A DNA stretch of 64,000 nt, taken from Pseudomonas sp. R37(2017) (GTDB lineage Bacteria > Pseudomonadota > Gammaproteobacteria > Pseudomonadales > Pseudomonadaceae). The DNA is taken from contig NZ_NEHO01000013.1 in the NCBI RefSeq assembly GCF_002113375.1, positions 95,667 through 159,666 of the forward strand, given 5' to 3'. This document shows positions 26,251-34,662 of this stretch, piece by piece. Position numbers and translations under genes: made by a program. Numbering within the stretch: position 1 is the first letter of the stretch; each line of letters opens with the position of its first letter. The notes under the pieces were generated by a model. That model ran no database searches and was not told the DNA's origin. It saw nothing but the letters and a program-made list of their open reading frames with translations.

Positions 26251-27279
26251 ATGCGTTGGAAACAGACCCTGCAATTGGCTGAGGTGCACTGCGAGGGCGA
26301 GATCGGCAAGGTGATCACCGGCGGTGTGCTGGGCATCCCCGGCGCGACCATGTTGGACAAGATGAACTACATCAACGAGGTCGACGACAGCCTGCGCCGC
26401 CTGGTGACCCTGGAACCCCGCGGCTGCCTGCAGATGTCGGTCAACCTGCTGTTGCCGCCCACGCGTCCCGAAGCGCACGCCGGCTTCATCGTGCTGCAGG
26501 CGGACAAGGCGCACCCGATGTCCGGCAGCAACTGCATCTGCGTCGTCACCGCCCTGCTTGAACTGGGCATGGTACCGATGCAGGAGCCCGAAACCACCGT
26601 GGTGCTCGACACCCCGGCCGGCCTGGTCACCACCCGCGCCCAGTGCGCGGACGGACGCTGCCTGAGCGTGTCACTGGACATGGTGCCGGCATTCGTCGAA
26701 CACCTGGATCTGGCGATAGAGACCGAGGCGTTTGGCACGCTCAAGGTCGATGTGGCTTTTGGTGGCGTGTATTACGCACTGATCGACGTGGAGCAGACCG
26801 GTCTGTCGATTGCCCCGGAAAATGCCCGCGCGTTGGCCGATGCCGGTGTTGCACTCAAGGACGTGATCAACAGCCAGTTGAATATCCAGCACCCGTTGCT
26901 GCCGTCGGTCAACGAAGTGGCCTACGTGATGTTCCGCAATCGCCTGGATGATCGCACCTACCAGACCTGTACTACCCTGCCTCCCGGCCGGGTCGACCGT
27001 TCGCCATGCGGGACTGGCAGCTCGGCCAACCTCGCGACCCTCGCGGTCCGAGGCCTGGTGCAGCCGGGTGATCGTCTGGTGTCACGTTCGACCATTGGCG
27101 GGCAGTTCCAGGTCGACCTGCTCGGCCACGCCGAAGTCGCTGGCCGGCCGGCGGTGTTGCCTCGGGTCACGGGCCGGGCCTGGCTGTACGGGTTGCAGCA
27201 GATAGGCATCGACCCGGACGATCCGCTGGCGGCCGGGTTCATGCTCAGCGATACCTGGGGTGCGGGTTTGCGCCAGTGA
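26251..27279 (+). CDS. Proline racemase family protein, candidate hydroxyproline 2-epimerase
   Basis: 342 residues, the family length, with the two pseudo-symmetric catalytic motifs. The first reads MSGSNCICVVTALLELG, so the usual Cys general base is Ser91; the second, DRSPCGTGSSANLA, keeps Cys253. Cys/Cys pairs mark racemases and epimerases and Cys/Thr pairs mark trans-3-hydroxyproline dehydratases; Ser/Cys members are known but less studied. Context favours 4-hydroxy-L-proline to cis-4-hydroxy-D-proline as the first catabolic step. AGGTAA precedes ATG 26251, ten bases after the ALDH stop. Confidence 0.82.
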   Translation: MRWKQTLQLAEVHCEGEIGKVITGGVLGIPGATMLDKMNYINEVDDSLRRLVTLEPRGCLQMSVNLLLPPTRPEAHAGFIVLQADKAHPMSGSNCICVVTALLELGMVPMQEPETTVVLDTPAGLVTTRAQCADGRCLSVSLDMVPAFVEHLDLAIETEAFGTLKVDVAFGGVYYALIDVEQTGLSIAPENARALADAGVALKDVINSQLNIQHPLLPSVNEVAYVMFRNRLDDRTYQTCTTLPPGRVDRSPCGTGSSANLATLAVRGLVQPGDRLVSRSTIGGQFQVDLLGHAEVAGRPAVLPRVTGRAWLYGLQQIGIDPDDPLAAGFMLSDTWGAGLRQ

Positions 27280-27414
27280 CCTCCCTTGCACCGTGCCCGG
27301 AGCGATTCCGGGCGCGGCGCACTCGGTTGCAGCAAAGTTTGACGTAATAGCGATCCCCGCCCCATGCTGCCGGTTACACAGTCGGCCACGACTGCAATAA
27401 AAGAGGGGCTGAGC

Positions 27415-27425
27415 TGTATGATACG
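27415..27425 (+). promoter_or_regulatory. Possible GntR auto-operator
   Basis: GTATGATAC (27416-27424) is a perfect short palindrome resembling FadR/FCD sites, 22 bases before the regulator start. Short, so weak evidence alone. Confidence 0.35.
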
Positions 27426-27446
27426 GACCAGACCAACCGAGACCTG

Positions 27447-28154
27447 ATGATGGCAAAAGATAACGAGAAAGAAAGCGGCGCTCGTCGCCACAGCGGTCGC
27501 TACATTTACGAAGAGCTGCGTAAACAGATACTGACCCTCAAACTCAAGCCCGGCGAGCAACTCGATGAAGTTTCGCTTGCCGCACAGTTCGGCCTGTCCC
27601 GCTCGCCAGTGCGCGATGCCCTGGCCCGCCTGATCACTGAAGGCCTGGTGGTGATTCTTCCCAATCGCACCACACTGGTCACTCCGTTCGAGATCGAGGA
27701 ATTCCCGAACTACATCTCCGCCCTGGATCTGATTCAGCGTGCCGTCACCCGTCTTGCAGCGACCCAGCACCGCCCGGAAGACCTCGAGGCCATCCGCAAG
27801 GCAGACGCTGCTTACCTCCAGGCGGTGACCAGTGGGGACTTTCAGGCCATGTCCGAATTGAACAAGGCGTTCCACATGGCCATCGCCCATGCCGGGCGCA
27901 ACCCTTACTTCATCAATTACTACGAACGCCTGTTGGGTGAAGGTCAGCGTCTGTTGCACCTGCACTTCGACCACATCGTCAGCACGGCCAGCACCCATCG
28001 GCTGGGGCGCGACCACGATGAAATGATCGAGGCCATCGCCGCGCGCAATGCCGATGCTGCCGAAGCGGCGGCCCATGAACACACCATGCTGTTCCAGCGC
28101 CGATTCCTCGACTACATGCAGCAGAACCTCACTGCCAGGATGTCGGTGGCTTGA
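27447..28154 (+). CDS. GntR-family regulator with FCD domain
   Basis: About 235 residues. N-terminal winged helix (YIYEELRKQILTLKLKPGEQLDEVSLAAQFGLSRSPVRDALARL) and an all-helical FCD ligand domain with metal-site residues such as HMAIAHAGRN and HDEMIEAI. FCD regulators commonly repress acid and amino-acid catabolic operons and release DNA on binding the substrate or an intermediate. It closes the hydroxyproline-type operon and is the best candidate for the operator-like blocks at 19066-19328 and 34514-34570. Start may be the second ATG at 27450. Confidence 0.87.
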   Translation: MMAKDNEKESGARRHSGRYIYEELRKQILTLKLKPGEQLDEVSLAAQFGLSRSPVRDALARLITEGLVVILPNRTTLVTPFEIEEFPNYISALDLIQRAVTRLAATQHRPEDLEAIRKADAAYLQAVTSGDFQAMSELNKAFHMAIAHAGRNPYFINYYERLLGEGQRLLHLHFDHIVSTASTHRLGRDHDEMIEAIAARNADAAEAAAHEHTMLFQRRFLDYMQQNLTARMSVA

Positions 28155-28205
28155 AGCCCGACATGGGCTGTCGTTCATTTCGCCATACCGACCGGACACA
28201 ACAAC

Positions 28206-28235
28206 GGGGCCTGCGCATTCGTGGACGCAGGCCCC
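28206..28235. terminator. Bidirectional hairpin between convergent genes
   Basis: GGGGCCTGCG (28206-28215) pairs perfectly with CGCAGGCCCC (28226-28235). It lies between the GntR gene and the convergent amidohydrolase gene. No clear T-run on either side. Confidence 0.6.
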
Positions 28236-28252
28236 ATCGTTCGAGGGTCGAA

Positions 28253-29419
28253 CTACGCAGGTAAACTCAGGCGGACGACCTCCGAAAAATAGCGCGCCCC
28301 GATGGGCAGGATCGCGTCGTTGAAGTCATATCCGGCGTTGTGCAGCGGGGTCGCCCCCTCCTGCCCTTGCGATCCATTGCCGATGAACACGAAATTGCCC
28401 GGCACCTTCTGAATGAAAGCGCCGAAATCCTCCGAGATCATCATCGGCGACACTTCAGGGTCGACGGCTTGTTCACCCACGACATTTCGTGCCGCGGCAA
28501 TGGCGATCCGGGTGTTGGCGGCCCAATTCACCGTGGGTGCAAACTCGTGGGTGTACTCGAACTCGCAAACCGCGCCATGCATGCGACAGATGCCTTCACT
28601 GATATCCCGCATACGCGTCTCGAGCAAGCACTGAACATCAGGGCTGTAACTCCGGGTGTCCCCCTTGATCGTGACATTGCTCGCAATCGCATTGCGGATG
28701 CCGTCGGTCATGAACTCGGTGCATGAAATCACCGCCGGCAAACCAGGGTCTACGTTTCGCGAAACAATGGTCTGCAAGGCCAGAACGATTTCGGCACCGA
28801 TCACCATGGGGTCAATCCCCATGTGCGGTCGAGCGGCATGCGTGCCCTTACCCCGGATACGGATGACGAAGTTATCTTCGCTGGCCATGATGGGGCCTGC
28901 CGCCGTGGCAATGTGACCGGCGGGCATACCCGGCATGTTGTGCGCGCCATAAATGGCATCGACCGGGAAACGCTCGAACAGACCGTCAGACATCATCGCC
29001 TTCGCGCCGCGACCATGCTCCTCCGCAGGCTGGAAAATGAATCGCACGGTACCGTTGAAGTTGCGTTGCTCGCAAAGCAAGTGCGCCGCCCCCAGGACCA
29101 TGGCCATGTGCCCGTCATGGCCGCACGCATGCATTTTGCCGGGCCTGCAGGAAGCATGATGCCGTCCATGGGCCTGTTCGGTGATGTCCAGCGCATCCAT
29201 GTCGGCACGCAGCCCGATCACGCCTTGGCCATCGCCGACCGTCAGGCTCGCCACCAGACCGGTGCCACCAATCCCTCGATGGACCTCCAGGCCAAGACTT
29301 TCGAGAATCCTGGCGACTTCATCCGAGGTATCGAATTCCTCGAATCCGGTTTCCGGGTGGCGGTGAAAGGCATGGCGCCATTGCGTCAGACGTTGTTCGA
29401 AACCGGGTTTATCGATCAC
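28253..29419 (-). CDS. M20D-family amidohydrolase (hippurate hydrolase/aminoacylase type)
   Basis: 388 residues. Metal ligands visible: MHACGHDGH (Cys and His), QPAEEHGRG (Glu pair), GKGTHAARPH (His in the dimerisation/active region) and the C-terminal LHNAGYDFND. M20D enzymes release amino acids from N-acyl or amide conjugates using two metal ions. Its ATG overlaps the stop of the upstream permease gene by 11 bases, so it is translationally coupled and last in the operon. Together with an ammonia-lyase it could free 2,3-diaminopropionate or a similar amino acid from an acylated form. Confidence 0.87.
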   Translation of the reverse strand: MIDKPGFEQRLTQWRHAFHRHPETGFEEFDTSDEVARILESLGLEVHRGIGGTGLVASLTVGDGQGVIGLRADMDALDITEQAHGRHHASCRPGKMHACGHDGHMAMVLGAAHLLCEQRNFNGTVRFIFQPAEEHGRGAKAMMSDGLFERFPVDAIYGAHNMPGMPAGHIATAAGPIMASEDNFVIRIRGKGTHAARPHMGIDPMVIGAEIVLALQTIVSRNVDPGLPAVISCTEFMTDGIRNAIASNVTIKGDTRSYSPDVQCLLETRMRDISEGICRMHGAVCEFEYTHEFAPTVNWAANTRIAIAAARNVVGEQAVDPEVSPMMISEDFGAFIQKVPGNFVFIGNGSQGQEGATPLHNAGYDFNDAILPIGARYFSEVVRLSLPA

Positions 29420-31058
29420 GGTTCATTGCTCCTTTGAGGTGGCCAGGGACGGCGACGGGTGTGGAATCGGGCTCGGCAGGTTCGGCGCTCTGCCATACAA
29501 CGCTTTCGCCCAGGTAGGGTGTTCGGTAGCCACTGCGCACGCCCATTCGGTAGAAGATGAAGGCGACCACTGCAACCACGGCCATGTCCACACCCTCGGG
29601 CAGGATGCCGATGCCGCCAAAAGTCTCGCTACCGACCCACGAAATGAGCGCCATCGCTGGCAGGTAGCCGATCAGCCAGAGCGCTGCGCGAAACTCCTGC
29701 GCGAACCTCGACCAGCCGCTTTTCGCCTGATAGTAGAAATAGATGGGCAGCGCACCGATCACCAGGACAATGACCTGGCCGGTCAATGGCCAACGAGCCC
29801 AGTACAACACCAGCGACGCACAGATGAAGGCGAAGGGTGCGACGATGGCCATGCCCTTGAGTCGTAGAGGGCGACGGACGTCGGCCGCATGGATGCGCAA
29901 GGACATCAGGCTGATGGGGCCGGTCAGGAACGAAATGATCACGGCAACCGAGATCACGGCCGCCAGCGTCCCCCAGCCACGGAAGAAGAAAAGGAAGACA
30001 AAGCTCACTGCCAGGTTCAGCCACATGGCCTGGCGAGGCACGCCATACAGTGGGTGGAGGTTGCCGAAGATCCTGGGAAGCGTGTTGTTCTTCTCCATGG
30101 CGTAGATCATGCGTGCCGTGGTCGCGGTATAGATCGACCCTGTACCCGACGGGCTTACAAACGCATCCAGGTAAAGCAGCATGGCCAGCCAGTTCAGGTT
30201 CAGTGCCAGGGCAAGCTGTGCCAGAGGCGAATCGAAGTGAAGGTTATGCCAACCGGCGGCGATACTTTGCGGGCTCACAGCGCCGATAAAGGCGATTTGC
30301 AGCAATACGTAAATGATCAGCGCGATCACCACCGACCCTATCAAAGCGATCGGGATACTGCGACCGGGATTGCGCGCCTCACCCGCCAGGCTCACCGGGC
30401 TCTGGAAGCCGTTGTAGCTGAACACGATCCCGCTGGCGGCCACGGCCGTGAAGACCGCTGACCAGCCGTAAGGCGCAAAGCTGGAAAGTGAGCCATCACC
30501 GAAGTTTTCCGTGTTGAAACTGGTCGACATCAGCGCCACTGCCGTCAGGGCGGGCACCACCAGTTTGAACACCGTGATTGCCGTATTGGTTTTCACGAAG
30601 AGCTTCACGCCCCAGTAGTTGAGCGCGAAGTACACCATCACCAACGCTGCACTGCCTGCCAGGCCGGTGGTCGTCAGCTCACCCTGGTACGCCAGCGCCC
30701 TGGCCCAGGGAAAAGGCCAGGAAGCCATGTACTGGACCGAAGCAATCGCTTCGATGGGAATGACCGATACGATGGAGATCCAGTTGGCCCAGGCCGCGAG
30801 GAAGCCGACCAGCGATCCGTGTGAATACCGGGCGTAACGCACCATGCCACCGGACTCCGGGAACATGGCGCCCATTTCCGCGTAGGTCAGGGCAATCGCC
30901 AGTACGACCACCGCGCCTATGACCCAGGCAAAAATCGCAGCCGGCCCGGCAATCGCCGAAGCATGCCAGGCGCCGAAGAGCCAGCCTGAACCGATAATGG
31001 AGCCGAGACCGGTCAACATCAGCGACCAGGGGCTGATGTCTCGTTTTATTTTATTCAT
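29409..31058 (-). CDS. APC-family amino acid permease (aspartate:proton symporter-like)
   Basis: 549 residues with about twelve to fourteen helices. First helix carries the APC motif GLGSIIGSGWLFG, and later segments match the broad YveA/aspartate symporter group (ESGGMVRYARYSHG, FSYNGFQSPVSLAGEARNPGRSIP). Start set at ATG 31058, where GGAGA precedes it; the frame runs farther upstream but without a start signal. It lies between the ammonia-lyase and amidohydrolase genes in one minus-strand operon and probably imports their substrate. Confidence 0.87.
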   Translation of the reverse strand: MNKIKRDISPWSLMLTGLGSIIGSGWLFGAWHASAIAGPAAIFAWVIGAVVVLAIALTYAEMGAMFPESGGMVRYARYSHGSLVGFLAAWANWISIVSVIPIEAIASVQYMASWPFPWARALAYQGELTTTGLAGSAALVMVYFALNYWGVKLFVKTNTAITVFKLVVPALTAVALMSTSFNTENFGDGSLSSFAPYGWSAVFTAVAASGIVFSYNGFQSPVSLAGEARNPGRSIPIALIGSVVIALIIYVLLQIAFIGAVSPQSIAAGWHNLHFDSPLAQLALALNLNWLAMLLYLDAFVSPSGTGSIYTATTARMIYAMEKNNTLPRIFGNLHPLYGVPRQAMWLNLAVSFVFLFFFRGWGTLAAVISVAVIISFLTGPISLMSLRIHAADVRRPLRLKGMAIVAPFAFICASLVLYWARWPLTGQVIVLVIGALPIYFYYQAKSGWSRFAQEFRAALWLIGYLPAMALISWVGSETFGGIGILPEGVDMAVVAVVAFIFYRMGVRSGYRTPYLGESVVWQSAEPAEPDSTPVAVPGHLKGAMNRDR

Positions 31059-31137
31059 GGAATCTCCGATTGTTTTTTTTCTGTGGAGCAGCCCAAAGGC
31101 TGTATCGCGCAGCCCTTGGGAGTTATGGCATGCCGGT

Positions 31138-32361
31138 TCAGACGCCAGGCAGCCAGGCCTTCTGACGACCCAGGACCGATGCATCGGACTCGCCCAGGAG
31201 CTCTGCGTAGACACCTGGCGCGGTGGCGCCTTCGGTGCTGATGAACAGGACACGGGCGTTGGCGTCGATCCCCATTTCAGCGGCCACGCCTGTTTCCTTG
31301 ACCAGACGGGCGAGCCCCGCCAGCCCTGCGACACTGGACTCACCCGCCACCAAGGGAATATCCCGGGCACTGCCCGCGGCTAGGCGGCGCATGGCAGCGA
31401 CGGCCTCGTCGTCCTCGATGGTCATGAAGAAATCGACGCTGGATTCGAGGAAGCGCCAGGCCAAAGGAGAGGTTTCACCGCAGGCCAGGCCGGCCATGAC
31501 CGAGTCCACCGAGCCTGTGGCCTTTGCCGGTTTTCCGAGCAGTGCGCTCTGGTACAGGCAGTCAGCCTGACGCGGCTCCACCATGACAAACGTGGGCCGC
31601 TGTTCGCCGTATTGCTCCCACAGGTAGCTTGCGATTCCAGCGGCAAGACCGCCTACGCCGCCCTGCAGGAAGACATGAGTAAAAGCAGGTGTGGCGCTAT
31701 TGCCAGTTGTCGCCTCAATGATTTCCGCCGCAATCGTGCCGTAACCCTGCATGACATCACGGGGAATGACTTCATAACCCTCGTAAGAGGTGTCGGAGAC
31801 GACAATCCAGTCATTAGCCGTGGCCAGCGAAGCCGCGTGCTCGACCGACTCGTCATAATTGCCAGTGATCCGCACGATCCTCGCACCATAGGCCGCGATG
31901 GCTTGTTCACGCTCGACGCTGACATTGGCATGCAAAACGATGACGCACTGGCAACCAATGCTTTGAGCCGCGGCGGCCAGGCCTTTGCCGTGGTTGCCGT
32001 CGGTTGCGCTGATGACGGTGAAGTCCGCCAGGGCATCGGCGTACTTGCCCTCCAGCAATCCATGGGGGTGGAATTGTTGCTCGGGGAAGGTACGCAGGAT
32101 CAGGCGAACCAGTGCGATGGGAGCGCCAAGGGCTTTGAAGCTGCCCAACTGCGAACGCACAGACTCGTCTTTGACCAGGATCCGCGCGACTCCCAGTTCC
32201 TCGGCCAGGTCAGGCAAAGAGTACAGCGGGGTGGCTCCGGCATTCAGTCCCGACCACCGGGACAGCCATTGGCGGCTCTCATTGGCCTGGGCGATGCTCA
32301 TGACCGATTGCAGGGATGGCGGATACGGCTGGCGACTCGCCTTGGGGTTAACGATAAACAT
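31138..32361 (-). CDS. dpaL: Diaminopropionate ammonia-lyase-like PLP enzyme
   Basis: 407 residues of fold type II. PLP Lys76 in LGSFKALG, the DGNHGKGLAAAAQ segment, VSDTSYEGYEVIPRDVMQGY, GGVGGLAAG phosphate loop, MAGLACGE and FISTEG all agree with YgeX/DpaL as I remember it. It would convert 2,3-diaminopropionate to pyruvate and two ammonia. Threonine dehydratase or serine deaminase is the main alternative, but the YEGYxxIP and LACGE segments favour diaminopropionate. Starts at ATG 32361, 79 bases after the upstream hydrolase gene, inside an operon with a permease and M20-type hydrolases. Confidence 0.85.
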   Translation of the reverse strand: MFIVNPKASRQPYPPSLQSVMSIAQANESRQWLSRWSGLNAGATPLYSLPDLAEELGVARILVKDESVRSQLGSFKALGAPIALVRLILRTFPEQQFHPHGLLEGKYADALADFTVISATDGNHGKGLAAAAQSIGCQCVIVLHANVSVEREQAIAAYGARIVRITGNYDESVEHAASLATANDWIVVSDTSYEGYEVIPRDVMQGYGTIAAEIIEATTGNSATPAFTHVFLQGGVGGLAAGIASYLWEQYGEQRPTFVMVEPRQADCLYQSALLGKPAKATGSVDSVMAGLACGETSPLAWRFLESSVDFFMTIEDDEAVAAMRRLAAGSARDIPLVAGESSVAGLAGLARLVKETGVAAEMGIDANARVLFISTEGATAPGVYAELLGESDASVLGRQKAWLPGV

Positions 32362-32440
32362 TGGACACTCCTTTCTGCAGACAACAGCAAGCCCTTGCCG
32401 CCGGGAATGGACCTCGGCGGATCGGGATAAACAATGGAAA

Positions 32441-33691
32441 TCAGGAAGCGCCGAGGCGGCGACTCACGACGTCGAGCAATACCCGAGCGCCCTGGATCAG
32501 TTGATCGTCGTCGGTATGTTCACGGGGGTTATGACTGATGCCGCCACGGCTGGGTACAAAGATCATTGCAGCCGGCGCGATGCGGGCAATCATCTGCGCA
32601 TCGTGACCCGCACCCGACGTCATGCGCCGGCTGCTCAAACCCAATCGCTGTGCAGAAGCCTCGATCTCATCGGCCAGGCTGGCGTCAAAATTCACCGGCT
32701 GGAAACGCACCAGGCGCTCAGTGGTAATGCTCACCCCTTCTCGCTCGGCAATCTCGCCAAGGTATTGGCTGAGTCGATTTTCTGCGTTGACCAGTTTCGC
32801 TTCATCGGGATCGCGCAGGTCGACCGTCAGGGTGGCTTTGCGCGGGATGACGTTGATCACGTTCGGCTCTAATTTCATGCAGCCGACCGTCGCGAGTGTC
32901 GAGCCCGTTTCGACGGCAATCGCCCGCAGCGCTGTAACGATGGCGCTGGCGACAAAACCCGCGTCGTGGCGCAGACGCGTCGGCGTGGTACCTGCATGGT
33001 TGGCATTGCCTTTGATCTCGACCTGCTGCCAGGAAATCCCCTGCAGATTCTCGACGACACCAATCGACTTGCCCTCGGCCTCGAGGATCGGCCCCTGTTC
33101 AATATGAAGCTCGATGTACTCGTGGGGAGCGATTGCGCCTGGCTCAAGCGGGCCTGCGTAACCGATGCGCTCGAGTTCGTCGCCCAAGCGCGTACCGTCG
33201 GTACCGATGGAGTCCAGCGCTTCTTCCAGCGGCATGCCGCCGGCGTGGACGAGCGAGCCCATCATGTCGGGCTGATACCTGACCCCCTCTTCGTTGGTAA
33301 ACGCCGCCACCGTGATCGAACGTTGCGGCAAGACGCCCGCATCACGGAACGCCCGAATCACCGCCAGGCCCGCCAGAACCCCATAGCAACCATCAAGGGC
33401 ACCGGCGTTGGTGACGGTGTCGATGTGCGACCCCATCATGAGCGGGCGCTGATCGCCAGGGTCATTTGGCGAGCGCAGAGTGCCGAAAATATTACCGATG
33501 CGGTCAACCTGAACGTCCAGGTCGAGGTCACGCATCCAATCGACCACCTGGTCGCGGCCAGCCTTTTCTGCGTCTGTCAGGGCGATTCGGGTTCTCCCGC
33601 CGTTTTCAGCGTCGGCCCCAAGCTGTCCGAGTGCCTGGATCTGCTCAATTAACAGCAAGCCGTTGAGTTGCAATTCCTTACCCGCGTTCAT
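32441..33691 (-). CDS. Zn-dependent hydantoinase/carbamoylase-family amidase
   Basis: 416 residues. Motifs of the N-carbamoyl-L-amino acid hydrolase/allantoate amidohydrolase group: GSHIDTV, GALDGCYGVLAG, FTNEEGVRY, ELHIEQGP and GAGHDAQ. These enzymes hydrolyse N-carbamoyl or ureido groups with two metal ions. ATG 33691 was picked because GGAGGAAGG lies just upstream; a GTG 15 bases earlier falls inside that ribosome site. First gene of the minus-strand operon that continues with the ammonia-lyase, permease and M20D hydrolase; divergent from an Lrp-type regulator. Confidence 0.88.
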   Translation of the reverse strand: MNAGKELQLNGLLLIEQIQALGQLGADAENGGRTRIALTDAEKAGRDQVVDWMRDLDLDVQVDRIGNIFGTLRSPNDPGDQRPLMMGSHIDTVTNAGALDGCYGVLAGLAVIRAFRDAGVLPQRSITVAAFTNEEGVRYQPDMMGSLVHAGGMPLEEALDSIGTDGTRLGDELERIGYAGPLEPGAIAPHEYIELHIEQGPILEAEGKSIGVVENLQGISWQQVEIKGNANHAGTTPTRLRHDAGFVASAIVTALRAIAVETGSTLATVGCMKLEPNVINVIPRKATLTVDLRDPDEAKLVNAENRLSQYLGEIAEREGVSITTERLVRFQPVNFDASLADEIEASAQRLGLSSRRMTSGAGHDAQMIARIAPAAMIFVPSRGGISHNPREHTDDDQLIQGARVLLDVVSRRLGAS

Positions 33692-33852
33692 CAGACCTTC
33701 CTCCACGGCGAGCAGCCAGGCTCAGCGCACATATTTAGTTGATGGAGGAATTTTATTCGCTCGACCCGTATGAAAAACTTGATTTTCAGCTGGAATATGA
33801 AATTTCATTGCGTATTCATCCGGCCTTTCTTCATTTTCTTACAGGACTTCCC

Positions 33853-34350
33853 ATGAACCTGGATCACTTCGACATGGCGTTACTGAGCGCCGTCCAACGG
33901 GATGCGAGCACCTCACAGCTCGACTTGGGGGAGAGGGTCAATCTCTCCTCGGCCGCGGTGAACAGGCGCCTGAAGAAGATGTCCGCCGAGGGCGTCATTC
34001 AGGGGACCGTTGCCAAGGTCAATGCAGAGCTCCTGGGCTACACGCTGACGGTGATCACCGAGGTGGAAGTCGAAAATGAGCGACTGGATTTGCTCGATGA
34101 AATGAAGAAAGCCTTCCTCGATTGCCCTCAGGTCCAGCAGTGCTACTACGTCGCAGGCGAGTGTGACTTTGTACTGATCATGCTGGTAAAGAACATGGAG
34201 CAATACACTCAGCTCACCCGCCAGTTGTTCTTCGAGAACAACAATGTGAAACGCTTCAAAACCCTGGTATCCATGAGCAATGTCAAAACCGGCATGTTCG
34301 TACCGACACCCGCCTCTGAAACAGGGCTCGCTGACCCGCGTTATCGTTAA
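33853..34350 (+). CDS. Lrp/AsnC-family regulator
   Basis: 165 residues. Helix-turn-helix near residues 18-42 (TSQLDLGERVNLSSAAVNRRLKKMSAEGVI) followed by a RAM/AsnC ligand domain (VEVENERLDLLDEMKKAFLDCPQVQQCYYVAGECDFVLIML). ATG 33853 with AGGA upstream is preferred; an earlier in-frame ATG at 33739 would add a 38-residue tail of low-GC sequence that looks like promoter DNA. Divergent from the hydrolase/ammonia-lyase operon across 161 bases and very likely its regulator. Confidence 0.88.
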   Translation: MNLDHFDMALLSAVQRDASTSQLDLGERVNLSSAAVNRRLKKMSAEGVIQGTVAKVNAELLGYTLTVITEVEVENERLDLLDEMKKAFLDCPQVQQCYYVAGECDFVLIMLVKNMEQYTQLTRQLFFENNNVKRFKTLVSMSNVKTGMFVPTPASETGLADPRYR

Positions 34351-34353
34351 CGA

Positions 34354-34423
34354 CCATCGCGAGCTTGCTCGCTCCTACAGTCGAGCCCATTACCCTGTAG
34401 GAGCGAGCACGCTCGCGATGGAC
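34354..34423. repeat. Pair of inverted REP units
   Basis: CATCGCGAGC...GCTCCTACAG faces CTGTAGGAGCGAGCACGC across a short spacer, the reverse arrangement to the REPINs at 13211-13440. Confidence 0.85.
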
Positions 34424-34513
34424 TCAAGAGCGCCGCGTTCTGCCAGCAGATGCGCGCCCTCCCCTCATTTGAATGCTCCTCCCATGAAATGCAAACAGGC
34501 CTGACGGAGCCCG

Positions 34514-34570
34514 TTGACACTCCGATTTTTCCCGGCTAGGTTGTATGCACTGCTGCACACATAGTAGCGT
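34514..34570 (+). promoter_or_regulatory. Promoter and operator-like block before the SDR gene at 34663
   Basis: TTGACA (34514-34519), 17-base spacer, TAGGTT (34537-34542), GTATGCA directly after it, and TGCTGCACACA starting at 34551. The 11-mer and its 8-base distance from the -10 are identical to those at 19310. Confidence 0.6.
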
Positions 34571-34662
34571 GCAGTAATTCTGTTACGCCTGCCTGCAAAC
34601 AACAAAGCACGAACTGGAACCCGAAAGGTTGCATCCGTGTCCCCAACCCCCAGGAGTCGACG

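Noticed and set aside
33739..33852. 38-residue N-terminal extension of the Lrp gene
   Set aside because: AT-rich promoter-like DNA; the helix-turn-helix domain starts just after ATG 33853.
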